DNA of 64,000 nucleotides from Pseudomonadota bacterium (GCA_018242215.1 JAFECG010000020.1:1-64000), one strand, 5' to 3'; shown: positions 45,917-56,756, numbered from the stretch's first letter. Notes: a model not told the origin generated them from the sequence alone. Translations and numbers: made by a program.

Positions 45917-47734
45917 TTAACGGCGGCCGAAAAGACGTTCGATGTCGGTGAGCTTCAGCGCCACGTAGGTCGGACGGCCGTGGTTGCACTGGCCGGAGTA
46001 AGGCGTCGCTTCCATCTGGCGAAGCAATGCGTTCATTTCTTCGACCGTCAGACGTCTGCCTGACCGAACGCTCCCGTGGCACGCCATCCGCGACGCAACG
46101 CTGTCGAGACGATCTTTCAAGGCACGCGCCGTGCCATCGGCGCGCAGTTCGGCCGCGAGATCTTTCACGAGACCTTCGACGTCCGTATCACCCAATAGCG
46201 CCGGGGTCTCGCGCACGACGACGGCGCCCTCGCCGAAGCTTTCGAGCACGAGGCCGAATTCGGAAATCTCCTCGACGTGCTCGGCGAGCAAAGCGGCATC
46301 GTTGGCATCCAGTTCGACGATCGCCGGGATGAGGAGGCCCTGCGTCGCGACGCCGCCATTCGCCAGCGCGGCTTTCAGTTTCTCGTAGACGAGGCGCTCA
46401 TGTGCCGCATGCTGATCGACGATGACGAGGCCATCGCGCGTCTGCGCGACGATGTAGTTCTCGTGGACTTGCGCCCGGACCGCGCCGAGTGGTTTGTCGA
46501 TCGCTTGCTCGGCCATCGGCGCCACGGCAGGCGCGGCGGCGCTCGGGACATCAACGACGGCGAACGGCGATTGCGCCGCTTCGGCGAACGCCGACATCCG
46601 CGTCGACGGCGGCATCCAAGAATAGGTTGCGTGATCTGGAGGAGGCGCAGGCGAACCGGCGTTTGGGAGAATTCCGGCTGAAAAAGTTTCGACGGTCAGT
46701 ACGCCACCTTGGGCCGACGCGCGGTGCCCGGCCGCTGCAAGCGCATCGGCAAGCGCGCGGACGATCATCGCGCGCACACGACCGGCGTCGCGAAAGCGGA
46801 CTTCGGCTTTTGCCGGATGCACGTTGACGTCGACATCTGACGGCGCGACGTCGAGGAATAGCGCCAGCAACGGCGAGCGCCCGCGCGGGATGAGATCGCC
46901 GTAAGCGGCGCGAACCGCACCGATCAAGAGCTTGTCCTTCACCGAGCGGCCATTGACGAACAGGAACTGCTGCGTCGAGTCGGGTCGGTGCAGCGTCGGC
47001 AATCCCGCAAAGCCGAACACGCGCATCGGTGCGGAGGCGCCGCTCGCGGCACCAGAGACTTCCAGCGCGTCGGCCATGAACTCGCGGCCCATGATCGCGC
47101 CGATGCGTTCGAGCCACGCCGCCGACGACCGATCACCTTGCGCAAAGACGTTCGGGCGCTTCTCCCCCGTCTGCAATGTGAAGCCGATGTCGGGATGGGC
47201 CATTGCCAGGCGGCGGACGACATCCGTCACGGCCATCGCTTCGGCGCGCTCGGACTTCAGGAACTTGAGGCGGGCGGGTGTCGCCGAGAAGAGATCGCGG
47301 ACTTCGACGATTGTTCCGCAGTTGACGGCAGCGGGCGCGACCGGCGCCTTCGTCCCGCGCATGACGACGACGGACGATCCTTGCGGCGCGCTCGCAGTGC
47401 GCGAGCGGATTTCCAATCGCGCGATTGAGCCGATGGACGGGAGCGCCTCGCCGCGGAATCCGAGCGAGCGAATATCGAACAGATCTTCCTCGTCCAGCTT
47501 GGAGGTGGCGTGGCGCTCGACGGCCAAGGACAGATCTTCGGAGGTCATACCCGAGCCGTCGTCGGTGACGCGGATAAGCGATAGGCCGCCGCCCGTGATG
47601 ACGATTTCGATGTGCGACGCGCCGGCGTCGATCGCGTTCTCGACAAGCTCCTTGACGACGCTCGCCGGGCGTTCGATCACCTCGCCCGCAGCGATGCGGT
47701 TGATCGTCTCCGGCGAGAGCTGCCGAATGGCCAC
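45917..47734 (-). CDS. mutL: DNA mismatch repair protein MutL
   Basis: A 605-residue GHKL ATPase. It has VVKELVENAIDAGASHIEIV (motif I), DDGSGM, TSKLDEEDLFDIRSLGFRGE and GTIVEVRDLFSATPARLKFL. The C-terminal dimerisation domain carries the endonuclease-type end DQHAAHERLVYEKLK, SRMACHGSVRSGRRL and PYSGQCNHGRPT. The ACHGSVRSG and CNHGRP motifs indicate a nicking MutL, unlike E. coli. The start is a GTG with a G-rich Shine-Dalgarno. It lies 25 bp after pgi. Confidence 0.95.
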   Translation of the reverse strand: MAIRQLSPETINRIAAGEVIERPASVVKELVENAIDAGASHIEIVITGGGLSLIRVTDDGSGMTSEDLSLAVERHATSKLDEEDLFDIRSLGFRGEALPSIGSIARLEIRSRTASAPQGSSVVVMRGTKAPVAPAAVNCGTIVEVRDLFSATPARLKFLKSERAEAMAVTDVVRRLAMAHPDIGFTLQTGEKRPNVFAQGDRSSAAWLERIGAIMGREFMADALEVSGAASGASAPMRVFGFAGLPTLHRPDSTQQFLFVNGRSVKDKLLIGAVRAAYGDLIPRGRSPLLALFLDVAPSDVDVNVHPAKAEVRFRDAGRVRAMIVRALADALAAAGHRASAQGGVLTVETFSAGILPNAGSPAPPPDHATYSWMPPSTRMSAFAEAAQSPFAVVDVPSAAAPAVAPMAEQAIDKPLGAVRAQVHENYIVAQTRDGLVIVDQHAAHERLVYEKLKAALANGGVATQGLLIPAIVELDANDAALLAEHVEEISEFGLVLESFGEGAVVVRETPALLGDTDVEGLVKDLAAELRADGTARALKDRLDSVASRMACHGSVRSGRRLTVEEMNALLRQMEATPYSGQCNHGRPTYVALKLTDIERLFGRR

Positions 47735-47759
47735 CCCGACTGTCCCCCCTCGAAACGCC

Positions 47760-49115
47760 TCAAGCGCCTTTTGCGAGGCGCTCTCTCGTTAGGACTTTCG
47801 CAAGCTCGACGCCGGGCTGGTCGAACGGATCGACGCCGAGCAGGCGGCCCGCGAGAATCGTTTCGATCATAAAGTGCATCAGCAGCGCGCCGATGGTCTT
47901 TTCGTCGAGTTTTGCAAGGTCGATTGTACGCACCGGACGCCCGGCACGGGCCAAAGCCTCAGGCAGAGCATGCGACTGCGCGGAGACGATATCTCCGACG
48001 GTGTGGCCCCCCAGCATTTCGGCACCGGAAATGCGGGCGAGTTCGGGATCGATTCGCGGGCCGAGACCTTCGCTCGCGACGCGAACGATCGTGAGGTAGT
48101 GGTCGTGCGGACCGTCCATGAAGAGCTGGAGCTGGCTATGCTGATCGACGGGTCCCAGCGCGCCGACCGGTGTCGTTCCCTCTCCGCTTTTGCCGAGGCT
48201 TTCGGCCCAGAGCTGGACGAACCAGGCCGAGAGACGGCCGAGCCTATCGGCGTAAGGCATCATGACGAGTGTTCTGATGCCTTTTTCCTTCGACAGCGCG
48301 ACGGCCGTGGCGGCGCCGACCGCAGGGGCGAAATCCTTCGGCGCGTTCGCGGAGAGAAGCGAGTCGATTACGCTTTTGGCTCCCGCGCGAATGGCGCGCG
48401 CATCAAGCCCACGGGCGATGGCGGGGATCAAACCGACGTTCGTCAGGCAGGAAAAGCGTCCACCTATGCCGGTATGATGCTCCAGCATCGGAATTCCGAA
48501 TTTCGAAAACAGCGTGCGAAGACCGTTCAGCTTGCCGGGCTTGTCAGGCTCGCTGATGCCAAGAAACATTTTTGGAATTTGTGCTTCGAGCCCGGCCGCT
48601 TTCACTGCCGTCAGCGTAGCGATGGCTTGCGCGAGTGTTTCGGCGGTGCCGCCGGATTTCGACGTGACGATGAAGCGGGACGACGCGAGGTCGAGCGTTT
48701 CCAGAACGCTCTGCAGTGTACCGCCGTCGAGGTTGCCATAGAAGCGTGTGCGCGGGCGATCGCGTTGACCGGGAAGCGCGACGCCCGAAATGTTCCAGCC
48801 CGCGAGCTGAGCGAGCGTTTCGCCGCCGAGGCTCGAGCCTCCGGTCCCGAAGAAGACGAGCGTCTTGGCGTTTTCGCTCAATTGCTTCAGTGCGGCGTCG
48901 GCGTCGGCGATATCCTGCTCTTCGTCAGGGATGCGCAGAAGTGCGAGCTTGTTGCTGCGATAGTCGTTCTTCAGCGCCTCGACGTGCGGCGCCATACGGT
49001 CAACCCATGAGGCGTGAACGGAAGGCGTCAGGCCGTATTGGCCGATCGTGTCTTCCAGACATCCCTCGATTTTTTGCTGAATTCGATCTTTGTCGTGCCG
49101 CTGCCCGTCCTGCAT
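47760..49115 (-). CDS. pgi: Glucose-6-phosphate isomerase
   Basis: A 451-residue SIS-domain isomerase linking glucose-6-phosphate and fructose-6-phosphate. It shows LVFFGTGGSSLGGETLAQLA, FIVTSKSGGTAETLAQAIAT, the HHTGIGGRFSCLTNVGL segment, LWAESLGKSGEGTTPVGALG with VDQHSQLQLFMDG, and ending GVDPFDQPGVELAK. The length is in the short bacterial group (E. coli 549). mutL follows by 25 bp. Confidence 0.94.
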   Translation of the reverse strand: MQDGQRHDKDRIQQKIEGCLEDTIGQYGLTPSVHASWVDRMAPHVEALKNDYRSNKLALLRIPDEEQDIADADAALKQLSENAKTLVFFGTGGSSLGGETLAQLAGWNISGVALPGQRDRPRTRFYGNLDGGTLQSVLETLDLASSRFIVTSKSGGTAETLAQAIATLTAVKAAGLEAQIPKMFLGISEPDKPGKLNGLRTLFSKFGIPMLEHHTGIGGRFSCLTNVGLIPAIARGLDARAIRAGAKSVIDSLLSANAPKDFAPAVGAATAVALSKEKGIRTLVMMPYADRLGRLSAWFVQLWAESLGKSGEGTTPVGALGPVDQHSQLQLFMDGPHDHYLTIVRVASEGLGPRIDPELARISGAEMLGGHTVGDIVSAQSHALPEALARAGRPVRTIDLAKLDEKTIGALLMHFMIETILAGRLLGVDPFDQPGVELAKVLTRERLAKGA

Positions 49116-49232
49116 GGCCGCTTCAAGGCTCCTTGCTCAAACCCGTTCCGGCCTAGCCGATTTCGGATGTGCGGCCAAGTGCGCTATGCGACCGCGAGAA
49201 AAAGACGGGAGACGTGATGCCGCGACCGAAAT

Positions 49233-49320
49233 GTCATCCTCGGTATTAGGCTGAGGATCAATATATCCTCGGAGCCTCCGGCCGATGGATCCTCGGGACG
49301 AGCCCGAGGATGGCTCCTCG
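49233..49320. repeat. Dispersed palindromic repeat, copy 4 (compound)
   Basis: TCATCCTCGGTATTAGGCTG and AGGATCA form one hairpin; then CCTCGG-GACGAG-CCCGAGGATGG forms a second. It lies between pgi and the M16 peptidase gene, both on the minus strand. Confidence 0.65.
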
Positions 49321-49325
49321 CGAGG

Positions 49326-50747
49326 CTAGCCGCGTCCGGGCACGGCGACGGCGGGTTGCAGGACCGGCGGTGTGGCTGCCGCATTCATCCCCGTCGGCTT
49401 GCCGACGACGGTGACGACGAGATTCTCGGGTTTCAGCAGCCGAGCGGCGACGCGCTTGGCATCTTCGAGTGTCACGGCTTCGATCATCTTGTTGCGGTTC
49501 TCGACGTAGTCCGGACCGAAGCCTTCCTGCATCAATCCGAGAAGCTGCGAAGCAATCTTCGAGTTGGTATCGAAGCGCAACGCGTACGAGCCTGTCAGAT
49601 AATCTTTGGCCGCCTGGAGATCGTCCGCCGTCGGACCATTCTCGGCCATCTTCTTCATCTCGCCGCGAATGATGCTCAGGCTTTCAGCCATCGACGCGTT
49701 CTTTGTCGCAACACTTCCGACGAGGATCGTCGCGTGCTGGTAGGGTTGCAGGTACGTGTAGACGGAATAGGCAAGACCGCGCTTCTCGCGCACTTCTTCC
49801 ATCAGCTTGGCCGAGAAGCCGCCTCCGCCAAGAATGTGGTTGACGACGAAAGCCGTCATGAAATCCGGATCCTTGCGCGGCATGGCACCCAGGCCGAACA
49901 CGGCGACCGACTGCGGCACGCCCATTTCGACGATCTTCTGGCTTCCGCCCTCGACCGGAGACGTTTTCGAGACGGGTATCAGATCGGCCTTTGCGGGCAA
50001 ACCTCCAAAGACGTCATCCAGGATATTACCGAGTTCGGCGGCGGTGATATCCCCGACGGCCACGACCTTCAGATTGTCGCGCGCAAAATTGCGCTTGTGA
50101 AACTCGACGAGATCATCGCGCGTGATCTTCGCGACCGTTTCCTGCGTCCCGTTCGCTGAACGGCCATAGGGCTGGTTCGGAAATGCCTGCGCGTACCATT
50201 CGCGCATCGCGACCTTGTCGGGATCCTTGTCGGCATACGCGAGGTTGGCAAGGAGCTGCTGCTTGATGCGCTCGACGGCATCGGTGTCGAAACGCGGCTT
50301 CTGCACTGACAGCTTCAAGAGTTCGACGGCCTTGTCGCGGTTCTTCGTCAACGTCTCGAATGAGCCGTAGAGCGAATCCTTGCTGTCGTCGTAGCTCATG
50401 CGCATGGCGATGTTTTCCATGCGCTCCTGATAGTCCTCGGATTTGATGTCTCCGGCGCCTTCATCCATCATCGCGGTGATGAAGTTCGCGAGCCCCTCTT
50501 TGCCCCGCGGATCCTGGCTGTTGCCGCCGTCGAAGGCATAGCGGAGCGAAAGAAGAGGAACGCTGTGCTCTTCGACGAGCCACGCTTCAATTCCACCGGG
50601 TGATTTGACTTTCTGAATATTCATTGCGGCTGCTGGGTGACTGACGGAGACAACGAACAACAAGGCCAAAGCGGGAAGCGCCGAGGCGATGGCGAAGCGG
50701 GCTGCATGGCGAACGACCTTAGCAGCCGCGCGAGAAAATGCTGTCAT
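49326..50747 (-). CDS. M16 peptidase, non-catalytic partner
   Basis: A 473-residue protein of the insulinase/processing-peptidase family with a signal peptide (hydrophobic to about residue 34, AAA|MNIQKV). The zinc site HxxEH is replaced (KEGLANFITAMMDEG), while the substrate-binding R-x4-Y motif EKRGLAYSVYTY is kept. This is the pattern of the structural partner in M16B heterodimers. The ATG at 50747 has GAGGTGA about seven bases upstream. It follows the catalytic M16 gene by five bases. Confidence 0.88.
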   Translation of the reverse strand: MTAFSRAAAKVVRHAARFAIASALPALALLFVVSVSHPAAAMNIQKVKSPGGIEAWLVEEHSVPLLSLRYAFDGGNSQDPRGKEGLANFITAMMDEGAGDIKSEDYQERMENIAMRMSYDDSKDSLYGSFETLTKNRDKAVELLKLSVQKPRFDTDAVERIKQQLLANLAYADKDPDKVAMREWYAQAFPNQPYGRSANGTQETVAKITRDDLVEFHKRNFARDNLKVVAVGDITAAELGNILDDVFGGLPAKADLIPVSKTSPVEGGSQKIVEMGVPQSVAVFGLGAMPRKDPDFMTAFVVNHILGGGGFSAKLMEEVREKRGLAYSVYTYLQPYQHATILVGSVATKNASMAESLSIIRGEMKKMAENGPTADDLQAAKDYLTGSYALRFDTNSKIASQLLGLMQEGFGPDYVENRNKMIEAVTLEDAKRVAARLLKPENLVVTVVGKPTGMNAAATPPVLQPAVAVPGRG

Positions 50748-50752
50748 CAATA

Positions 50753-52168
50753 TCACCTCAGCACGCCGGAAGAAGACGGAGGCGGAAGATCGTCGGCTTG
50801 GGCGACGCCGGACTGGTCGGGAATGAGATAGCCCGTCACCGAATCCTTGATATCGAGGTATTTCGCGGCAGCCTTCTTCACATCGTCCGTCGTGACCTTC
50901 GAAATGTTCGTCGGCCATGCTTCGACTTCCGCAACGGTGCGTCCGACCGCGAGATTCCAGCCGTAACGGCGCGCGAGCGTCGCCTGGTTGTCGCTGTCGT
51001 AGATGTAATCTGCGAGATAGCTGTTCTTGGCGCGGGCCAGTTCCTGCTCGGTGACGCCGTTCTTCACGATGTCCGCCATCACGGCATCGATCGAAGCTTC
51101 GACTTTTTCGAGTGGAACGCCGTCGGCGGAGATGCCGTAGAGTGAGATCGTTCCGCCGTCGAGGCCATAGCCAGAATAGTCACCGCCGGCGCTGGACGCG
51201 AGCTTCTGCTCGACGACGAGCTTCTTGTAGATGCGGCTGGTGGAACCCGAACCTGCGATCTTCATCAGGAGATCGAGCGCTTCGGCTTCACCCGGTTTCG
51301 CCGTGACATAGCTCGGGGCCTGATAGTAGCGCTGCATCAGGTAATTGCCGGCGCGCGGGTCTTTGAGCACGAGACGGCGCGCGACGCGGGCCGGCGGCTC
51401 GCCCGGTCGATGACGGACCGAGGGCACATCCGGATTGGCGGGAATCTTGCCGTAGGTCGCTTCGGCGAGCTTCCTGACTTCGTCGTCCGTCACGTCGCCG
51501 GAGACGACGAGGATCGCGTTATTCGGCGCGTAGTAGTGCTTGTAGAAATCGAGCGCGTCCTGGCGCGAGAGCTTTGCCATCTCGCGGTACCAGCCGATCA
51601 CCGGCTTGTGGTAGGGGTGGTTCAAATAGAGCGCAGCGTTCATCTGCTCGTCGAGAAGTGCAGACGGATTGTTGTCGATGCGCGAGCGGCGTTCCTCGAG
51701 GATGACGTCGCGCTCGGTCAGAACTTCCTTTTCGTCGAGACGCAAGTTGACCATACGGTCCGCTTCCATCTCCATCATCTTGCCGAGACGGTCCTTCGCG
51801 ACGCGCTGGAAATAGGCCGTCGCATCGTTGCCGGTGAAGGCGTTGTCCTGGCCGCCAAGGCGGTTCACGATCTTCGAAAATTCGCCGACCGGAATCTTAT
51901 CGGTCGACTTGAACATCAGATGCTCGAGGAAATGCGCGATGCCGGACTTCCCGAGCACCTCATCGGCCGCGCCGACCTTGTACCAGACCATGTGCGTGAC
52001 GACCGGTGAACGGTGGTCGGGAATGACGACGACGTCCATTCCGTTCGACAGCTTGAATTCGGACGCACGGGTGGCGCTGTCCGAGGCGTGGGCTTGTGGA
52101 TTCACTGCGAGCATCAGGGTGGCCAATAGGGTTAAGAGGCTAATTCGGGAGCACGTCGCAAGACGCAT
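50753..52168 (-). CDS. M16 zinc peptidase, catalytic subunit
   Basis: A 471-residue secreted or periplasmic peptidase. It has a signal peptide (about 1-28, ends AHA|SDS), the inverted zinc site HFLEH (His79, Glu82, His83) and the third ligand glutamate in ERDVILEERRSR. It is expected to pair with the downstream M16 protein lacking this site. Substrates are unknown; related alphaproteobacterial enzymes resemble mitochondrial processing peptidase. The 251 bp upstream holds the promoter; an 8-T run at about 52374-52381 is seen there. Confidence 0.92.
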   Translation of the reverse strand: MRLATCSRISLLTLLATLMLAVNPQAHASDSATRASEFKLSNGMDVVVIPDHRSPVVTHMVWYKVGAADEVLGKSGIAHFLEHLMFKSTDKIPVGEFSKIVNRLGGQDNAFTGNDATAYFQRVAKDRLGKMMEMEADRMVNLRLDEKEVLTERDVILEERRSRIDNNPSALLDEQMNAALYLNHPYHKPVIGWYREMAKLSRQDALDFYKHYYAPNNAILVVSGDVTDDEVRKLAEATYGKIPANPDVPSVRHRPGEPPARVARRLVLKDPRAGNYLMQRYYQAPSYVTAKPGEAEALDLLMKIAGSGSTSRIYKKLVVEQKLASSAGGDYSGYGLDGGTISLYGISADGVPLEKVEASIDAVMADIVKNGVTEQELARAKNSYLADYIYDSDNQATLARRYGWNLAVGRTVAEVEAWPTNISKVTTDDVKKAAAKYLDIKDSVTGYLIPDQSGVAQADDLPPPSSSGVLR

Positions 52169-52419
52169 TATGGCGATCCTTTGAACCGAATACAGTAGTG
52201 TTCGCTCCCTAGCGTTTTTATCCTACCCCAAACCTCAGGGCCGGGGATTACTTTCGCAAGAAGCGCTCGGGCGCCAGAAAGGCCGGAAGCCGCGACAGTG
52301 AGCGGCAGATGGGCGATCAAAGTCAAATGACAAGGCGTTCATCTCAAGCCACATAAAATGCGGCCAGATCATGTTTTTTTTGATGAACAACGGCTTTCGC
52401 TAGCAACCGGCGTCAGCCG

Positions 52420-52896
52420 TCACTGCGATTCGGTATCGTCCTCGCCGCCATTGTCGTGATAGCCGGGTTTCGTCGTCCACTTCTGAACAGCCGTGAAGAT
52501 CGACGGATGGCAGGGACCCAGCGGACCGGCTGCGGAATCGGCTGAAGTGTCGCCGCGCGCGATCGGCTCTTCGTAGTTCTTCCGGCAGTACTCAGCCTGC
52601 TGCTTTTCGAGCTCGGCCTGGTTGACGACTTTCTTTTTGTCCGGATCCTGAATTTCGGCGAGCGACGGCTGATCGACCTTGCCGCTGCCCGGCGGCGGAA
52701 GACTATCGCTGGGCGGGAGGGTCAACGGCTGGCGGACTGCCATTTTCGGGTCGCCCTTGGGTGTGGAATCGCCGTTGAGGCCCATCATGTCGAAGACTTT
52801 GCCGTTGAGCTGCACGCCATCGTAGCCGCCGCAGCCACCTAAAAGCATGGCTATGGCCGCACAGAGACCAATTTTATGAGCCGATTTCAACGACAT
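52420..52896 (-). CDS. Putative lipoprotein
   Basis: A 158-residue protein with a lipoprotein signal, MSLKSAHKIGLCAAIAMLLG then GC (lipobox LGGC, Cys22). After the Cys come GGYDGVQLNGKVFDMMGLNG, a Pro-rich linker and a charged C-terminus with two further cysteines (AEYCRKNY and LGPCHPSI). The function is unknown to me. It lies 62 bp after lspA, whose enzyme would process it, on the same strand. Confidence 0.75.
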   Translation of the reverse strand: MSLKSAHKIGLCAAIAMLLGGCGGYDGVQLNGKVFDMMGLNGDSTPKGDPKMAVRQPLTLPPSDSLPPPGSGKVDQPSLAEIQDPDKKKVVNQAELEKQQAEYCRKNYEEPIARGDTSADSAAGPLGPCHPSIFTAVQKWTTKPGYHDNGGEDDTESQ

Positions 52897-52958
52897 GCTT
52901 TTTGCTCGTGCCTTCGACCGACACGCCCCCGGAGTCCCGTTAAGCCGTATTTACGGCG

Positions 52959-53468
52959 CTAATGCGACTCGCCCCGAAGGGACTCATACAACAGGCCGAT
53001 GACACCGGCAACGATCGCTACATCGGCGATGTTGAAGACGTACCAGTGGAAGCCGTAGGCATGAAACGAGAAGAAATCGGCGACACCGCCGAGACGTAAT
53101 CTGTCGATCGCGTTTCCCAGCGCGCCGCCGATAATCAGGCCCAGGCTCAATGCCATGAGCCGGCTGCCGCGGCTCCAGTTGAGCCAGATCCAGAGACCGA
53201 TGCTGGCGATCACAGCAAAGGCGACGAGCAGGTATTGGCCGCTCATGCTTTCCTGATTGAAGAGCGAGTAGCTGACGCCGATGTTCTTCACATAGACGAG
53301 GTCGAGAAACGGGGCGGCAACGACGCGGCCTTTGGACTCGATGTCGAAGACCGAAAGCATCCACCATTTGTGCAGTTGGTCGATCGCCATCGTCAGCACG
53401 ATGACGATCAGCGCGAGCGGCGCGGAGCGACTCCAGACGATGTTTCGCCAAGACGCCGGGTCCGTCAT
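52959..53468 (-). CDS. lspA: Lipoprotein signal peptidase
   Basis: A 169-residue four-helix aspartyl protease that cleaves prolipoprotein signal peptides. The two catalytic aspartates are in [15 protein letters not shown] and FNIADVAI. The ATG overlaps the ileS stop (ATGA), and the order ribF-ileS-lspA is a classic bacterial operon. The long upstream open frame is a shadow of ileS. Confidence 0.95.
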   Translation of the reverse strand: MTDPASWRNIVWSRSAPLALIVIVLTMAIDQLHKWWMLSVFDIESKGRVVAAPFLDLVYVKNIGVSYSLFNQESMSGQYLLVAFAVIASIGLWIWLNWSRGSRLMALSLGLIIGGALGNAIDRLRLGGVADFFSFHAYGFHWYVFNIADVAIVAGVIGLLYESLRGESH

Positions 53469-56400
53469 ACCGTTGCCTCGGCGTCGATCTCGCGCATGGC
53501 GGCGGCGTCGCGCGCGGAAAGCTCGGGATAGTCGGGATCGGAGCCGACATCCTTCGTGATGCGCCAGGAGCGCGCGCACTTCCGACCTTCGGCGCGCTTG
53601 ACGACGACGCCAACACCCGGCTCGTTCGGAAGCGTGAAAGCCCCGCTCGGTGGTTCCTCCGACGAGATCGTGATATCGGACGTGATGCAGATTTCCGCCA
53701 TGTCGACGCCGTCGAGGCCAGACATCAGATCTGCATCCGTGACGTAGACATCGGGCGCTGCTTCGAGCGAAGAGCCGATCTTCTTTTCTGCACGCGCGAT
53801 TTCGAGGGCGCCGGTCACGACGCTGCGAACTTCCTTCACGCGATCCCATTTCGCCGCAAGATTATCGTCGCGCCATTCGCGTGGGATCTTCGGGAAGGGT
53901 AGCAGGTGTATGCTTTCCGCGTCGTCAGGCCGATAGAGGAGCCACGCTTCCTCCGCAGTAAACGAGAGGATCGGCGCGAGCCAGCGGATCAGCGCATCGC
54001 AGAGCTTGTCGATGACGGTCAGCGCCGCCTTGCGCTTCGGGCTCGACGGCGCCTCGCAATAAAGCGTGTCCTTACGGATGTCGAAATAGAACGCTGATAG
54101 CTCGGTGTTCATGAACTGTGCGAGAAGGCCAACGATCTTGCGGTAGTCGTAATGTTCATAGGCCTTGCGAATTTCATGATCGAGCTCGGCCAAGCGGTGC
54201 AGCATGAGGCGCTCGAGTTCGAACGGCTTCATCGCGGTCACCGGCACAGCGTCTTCGGGCTTGAAATGCGCCAGCGCGCCGAGCATCCACCGCAGCGTGT
54301 TCCTGAGCTTGCGATAGGTTTCCGAGAACGTCTTCAGGATTTCAGGACCAATCCGGAGATCGTCAGAATAGTCGGATGCTGCCACCCACAGACGCAAGAT
54401 GTCGGCGCCGGACTTCGCCATCACGTCCTGCGGCGCGACGACGTTGCCCAAGGACTTCGACATCTTCTGCCCCTTCTCATCAAGGACGAAGCCGTGCGTC
54501 AGCACGATATCGTACGGCGCATCTCCGCGCGTGCCGCAGCTTTCGAGAAGAGACGAATGGAACCAGCCGCGATGCTGGTCAGAGCCTTCCAGGTACATGA
54601 CGCGATCCTGGCCGCCCTCGCGCGTGCGCCGCAGACCCTTGAACCCAGGGAATGCGGTCGGGTCCTCAAGCGTAAACGCATGGGTCGAGCCGGAATCGAA
54701 CCAGACATCGAGCACGTCTTTCACCTGCTCCCACTTGCCCTTGTCTTTCGGCGATATAAAGCCCTTCAGAAAGCGTTCTTTCGCACCTTCCTCGAACCAG
54801 ACGTCGGCACCCTTCTCGGCAAACGCCTTCTCGATCCGCGCGCTGAGTTCATCCGACTTGTCGAAGCCGGGGCCGGGAATGACCTCCTCGGTTTCGACGT
54901 TCCGAAAGACCGTGATCGGCACGCCCCAGGCGCGCTGACGCGAAACGACCCAGTCGGGCCGGTTCTCGATCATGCCGGTGATGCGGTTCTCGCCGGCCAC
55001 GGGAACCCACGCGACGCGCTTGAGCTCTTCGAGCGCGAGCTGACGGAGGGTCGGTGCATTGTGACCGGATGTGCCGGACTCCTGCGCCTTCCACTCGGGA
55101 AGCGGCGTGCCGAGCGCGCGATCCATCGAGATGAACCACTGCGGCGTGTTGCGAAAAATGACCGGCTTCTTCGAGCGCCACGAATGCGGATACTGGTGCT
55201 TCAGGCGGCCGCGCGCGATGATGTTACCGGCTTCGGCCAGCGCTTTGATGACGGCGTCGTTGGCGTCGCCCTTGTCGCCGTTTTCCTTCAGCACGCGCTT
55301 ACCTTCGAAGCCCGGCGCGGCTTTTGTCAGCACGCCATCTGCATCGACGGTAAACGGGATATCGGTGTCGATGCCGCGATCGCGCAGCTTCTTCTGGCTC
55401 GCGGTCCAGATGTTGTAGTCGTCGGCACCGTGGCCCGGCGCGGTGTGGACAAAGCCCGTGCCTGTATCATCCGTTACGTGATCACCGTCGAGCAGCGGCA
55501 CATCAAAGGTATAGCCGAGATCCTTCAGCGGATGTTCGCAGACCAGGTGACGAAGCTCGAAACTGCTGACCGACCAGCGCCGCTCATAGGCTTCGACCTT
55601 CGCAGCCTTCATCACGTCAGCCGCGAGCTTGTCGGCCAGGAGGTAGCGGTCGCCGACTTTCGCCCAGTTGCCTTCGGGCGCAGCCGTGACTTCGTAAAGC
55701 CCATATTGGATCTTCGACGAATAGCTGATCGCGCGGTTACCGGGAATCGTCCATGGCGTCGTCGTCCAGATGACGACGGAGGCACCGAGGAGATTGTCGG
55801 GTGTCCATTCGGGATGAAGCTCGGGCGGAAGATCGCCTTCCGAAAGACTATCCAAGACGGGCAGCGGTTTCGTCGGAAACTTCACCCAAATCATATCGGA
55901 CTGGTAGTCCTGGTACTCGACTTCGGCTTCGGCGAGAGCCGTCTTTTCCACGACCGACCACATGACCGGCTTTGAGCCGCGATAGAGCTGTCCCGTCGCA
56001 GCGAATTTCATCAGTTCGCGCGCGATGATGCTCTCGGCGCGGAAATCCATCGTCGAATAGGGCCGTTCCCAATCGCCGATGACGCCGAGGCGCTTGAATT
56101 CCTCGCGCTGAACACCAAGCCAGTGCGCCGCGAACTTGCGGCACTCGTCTCGGAAGGCATTCATGGCAACGGGATCGGAGAAGTTCGGCTTCTCTCTGCC
56201 CTTGGCGCGATACTGCTCCTCGATCTTCCATTCGATCGGCAGGCCGTGGCAGTCCCAGCCCGGCACGTAGTTCGAATCGTTCCCGAGCATCTGGTGCGAT
56301 TTGACGACCAGGTCTTTCAGAATCTTGTTCAGCGCGTGGCCGATGTGGATGTTGCCATTGGCGTATGGCGGTCCGTCGTGAAGCGTGAACTTCACGCGGC

Positions 56401-56620
56401 CTTTCGACTGCGAGCGCAACTTTTCATAGAGACCGATCTCGTCCCAGCGCTTCAGCAGCTTCGGCTCAAGCTCGGGCAATCCCGCCCGCATGGGAAACTC
56501 GGTTTGCGGCAGGAACAGCGTTTTGCTCCAATCGCGACCGACTGAGGCGCGCTCCTCGGACTTCGCCGGGGCATCGGTTGCAGCGCCTGCCTTACCGGCG
56601 GCCTTCGCGTCTTTCGACAT
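53465..56620 (-). CDS. ileS: Isoleucyl-tRNA synthetase
   Basis: A 1051-residue class I synthetase. The HIGH motif is at 92-95 ([11 protein letters not shown]), the CP1 editing domain follows ([36 protein letters not shown]), and [12 protein letters not shown] is the second active-site motif. The anticodon-binding domain ends the chain. It has a nonconserved roughly 30-residue N-terminal extension rich in Ala/Lys. It is longer than E. coli IleS (938) because of insertions usual in alphaproteobacteria. It lies 136 bp downstream of ribF. Confidence 0.96.
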   Translation of the reverse strand: MSKDAKAAGKAGAATDAPAKSEERASVGRDWSKTLFLPQTEFPMRAGLPELEPKLLKRWDEIGLYEKLRSQSKGRVKFTLHDGPPYANGNIHIGHALNKILKDLVVKSHQMLGNDSNYVPGWDCHGLPIEWKIEEQYRAKGREKPNFSDPVAMNAFRDECRKFAAHWLGVQREEFKRLGVIGDWERPYSTMDFRAESIIARELMKFAATGQLYRGSKPVMWSVVEKTALAEAEVEYQDYQSDMIWVKFPTKPLPVLDSLSEGDLPPELHPEWTPDNLLGASVVIWTTTPWTIPGNRAISYSSKIQYGLYEVTAAPEGNWAKVGDRYLLADKLAADVMKAAKVEAYERRWSVSSFELRHLVCEHPLKDLGYTFDVPLLDGDHVTDDTGTGFVHTAPGHGADDYNIWTASQKKLRDRGIDTDIPFTVDADGVLTKAAPGFEGKRVLKENGDKGDANDAVIKALAEAGNIIARGRLKHQYPHSWRSKKPVIFRNTPQWFISMDRALGTPLPEWKAQESGTSGHNAPTLRQLALEELKRVAWVPVAGENRITGMIENRPDWVVSRQRAWGVPITVFRNVETEEVIPGPGFDKSDELSARIEKAFAEKGADVWFEEGAKERFLKGFISPKDKGKWEQVKDVLDVWFDSGSTHAFTLEDPTAFPGFKGLRRTREGGQDRVMYLEGSDQHRGWFHSSLLESCGTRGDAPYDIVLTHGFVLDEKGQKMSKSLGNVVAPQDVMAKSGADILRLWVAASDYSDDLRIGPEILKTFSETYRKLRNTLRWMLGALAHFKPEDAVPVTAMKPFELERLMLHRLAELDHEIRKAYEHYDYRKIVGLLAQFMNTELSAFYFDIRKDTLYCEAPSSPKRKAALTVIDKLCDALIRWLAPILSFTAEEAWLLYRPDDAESIHLLPFPKIPREWRDDNLAAKWDRVKEVRSVVTGALEIARAEKKIGSSLEAAPDVYVTDADLMSGLDGVDMAEICITSDITISSEEPPSGAFTLPNEPGVGVVVKRAEGRKCARSWRITKDVGSDPDYPELSARDAAAMREIDAEATV

Positions 56621-56703
56621 CCGTTAAACTTTCAATCCTCAAGGAAATCAGCGCGGGTTCTAGCAACTGCGCCGCGGGTTAGCAAAGGCGACCACCGTGA
56701 CCC

Positions 56704-56753
56704 GTCATCCTCGGGCAAGTAGGCCTTAGAGGGTCGGCCGCTCGAGGATGACG
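56704..56753. repeat. Dispersed palindromic repeat, copy 5
   Basis: Perfect 10-bp arms GTCATCCTCG (56704) and CGAGGATGAC (ending 56753) around about 30 bp. It lies between ileS and ribF on the minus strand, so it is inside the predicted ribF-ileS message. Confidence 0.7.
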
Positions 56754-56756
56754 AAA

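Noticed and set aside
54152-55975. 607-codon forward frame inside ileS
   Set aside because: Antisense shadow of ileS. Long antisense frames are expected in GC-rich genomes.
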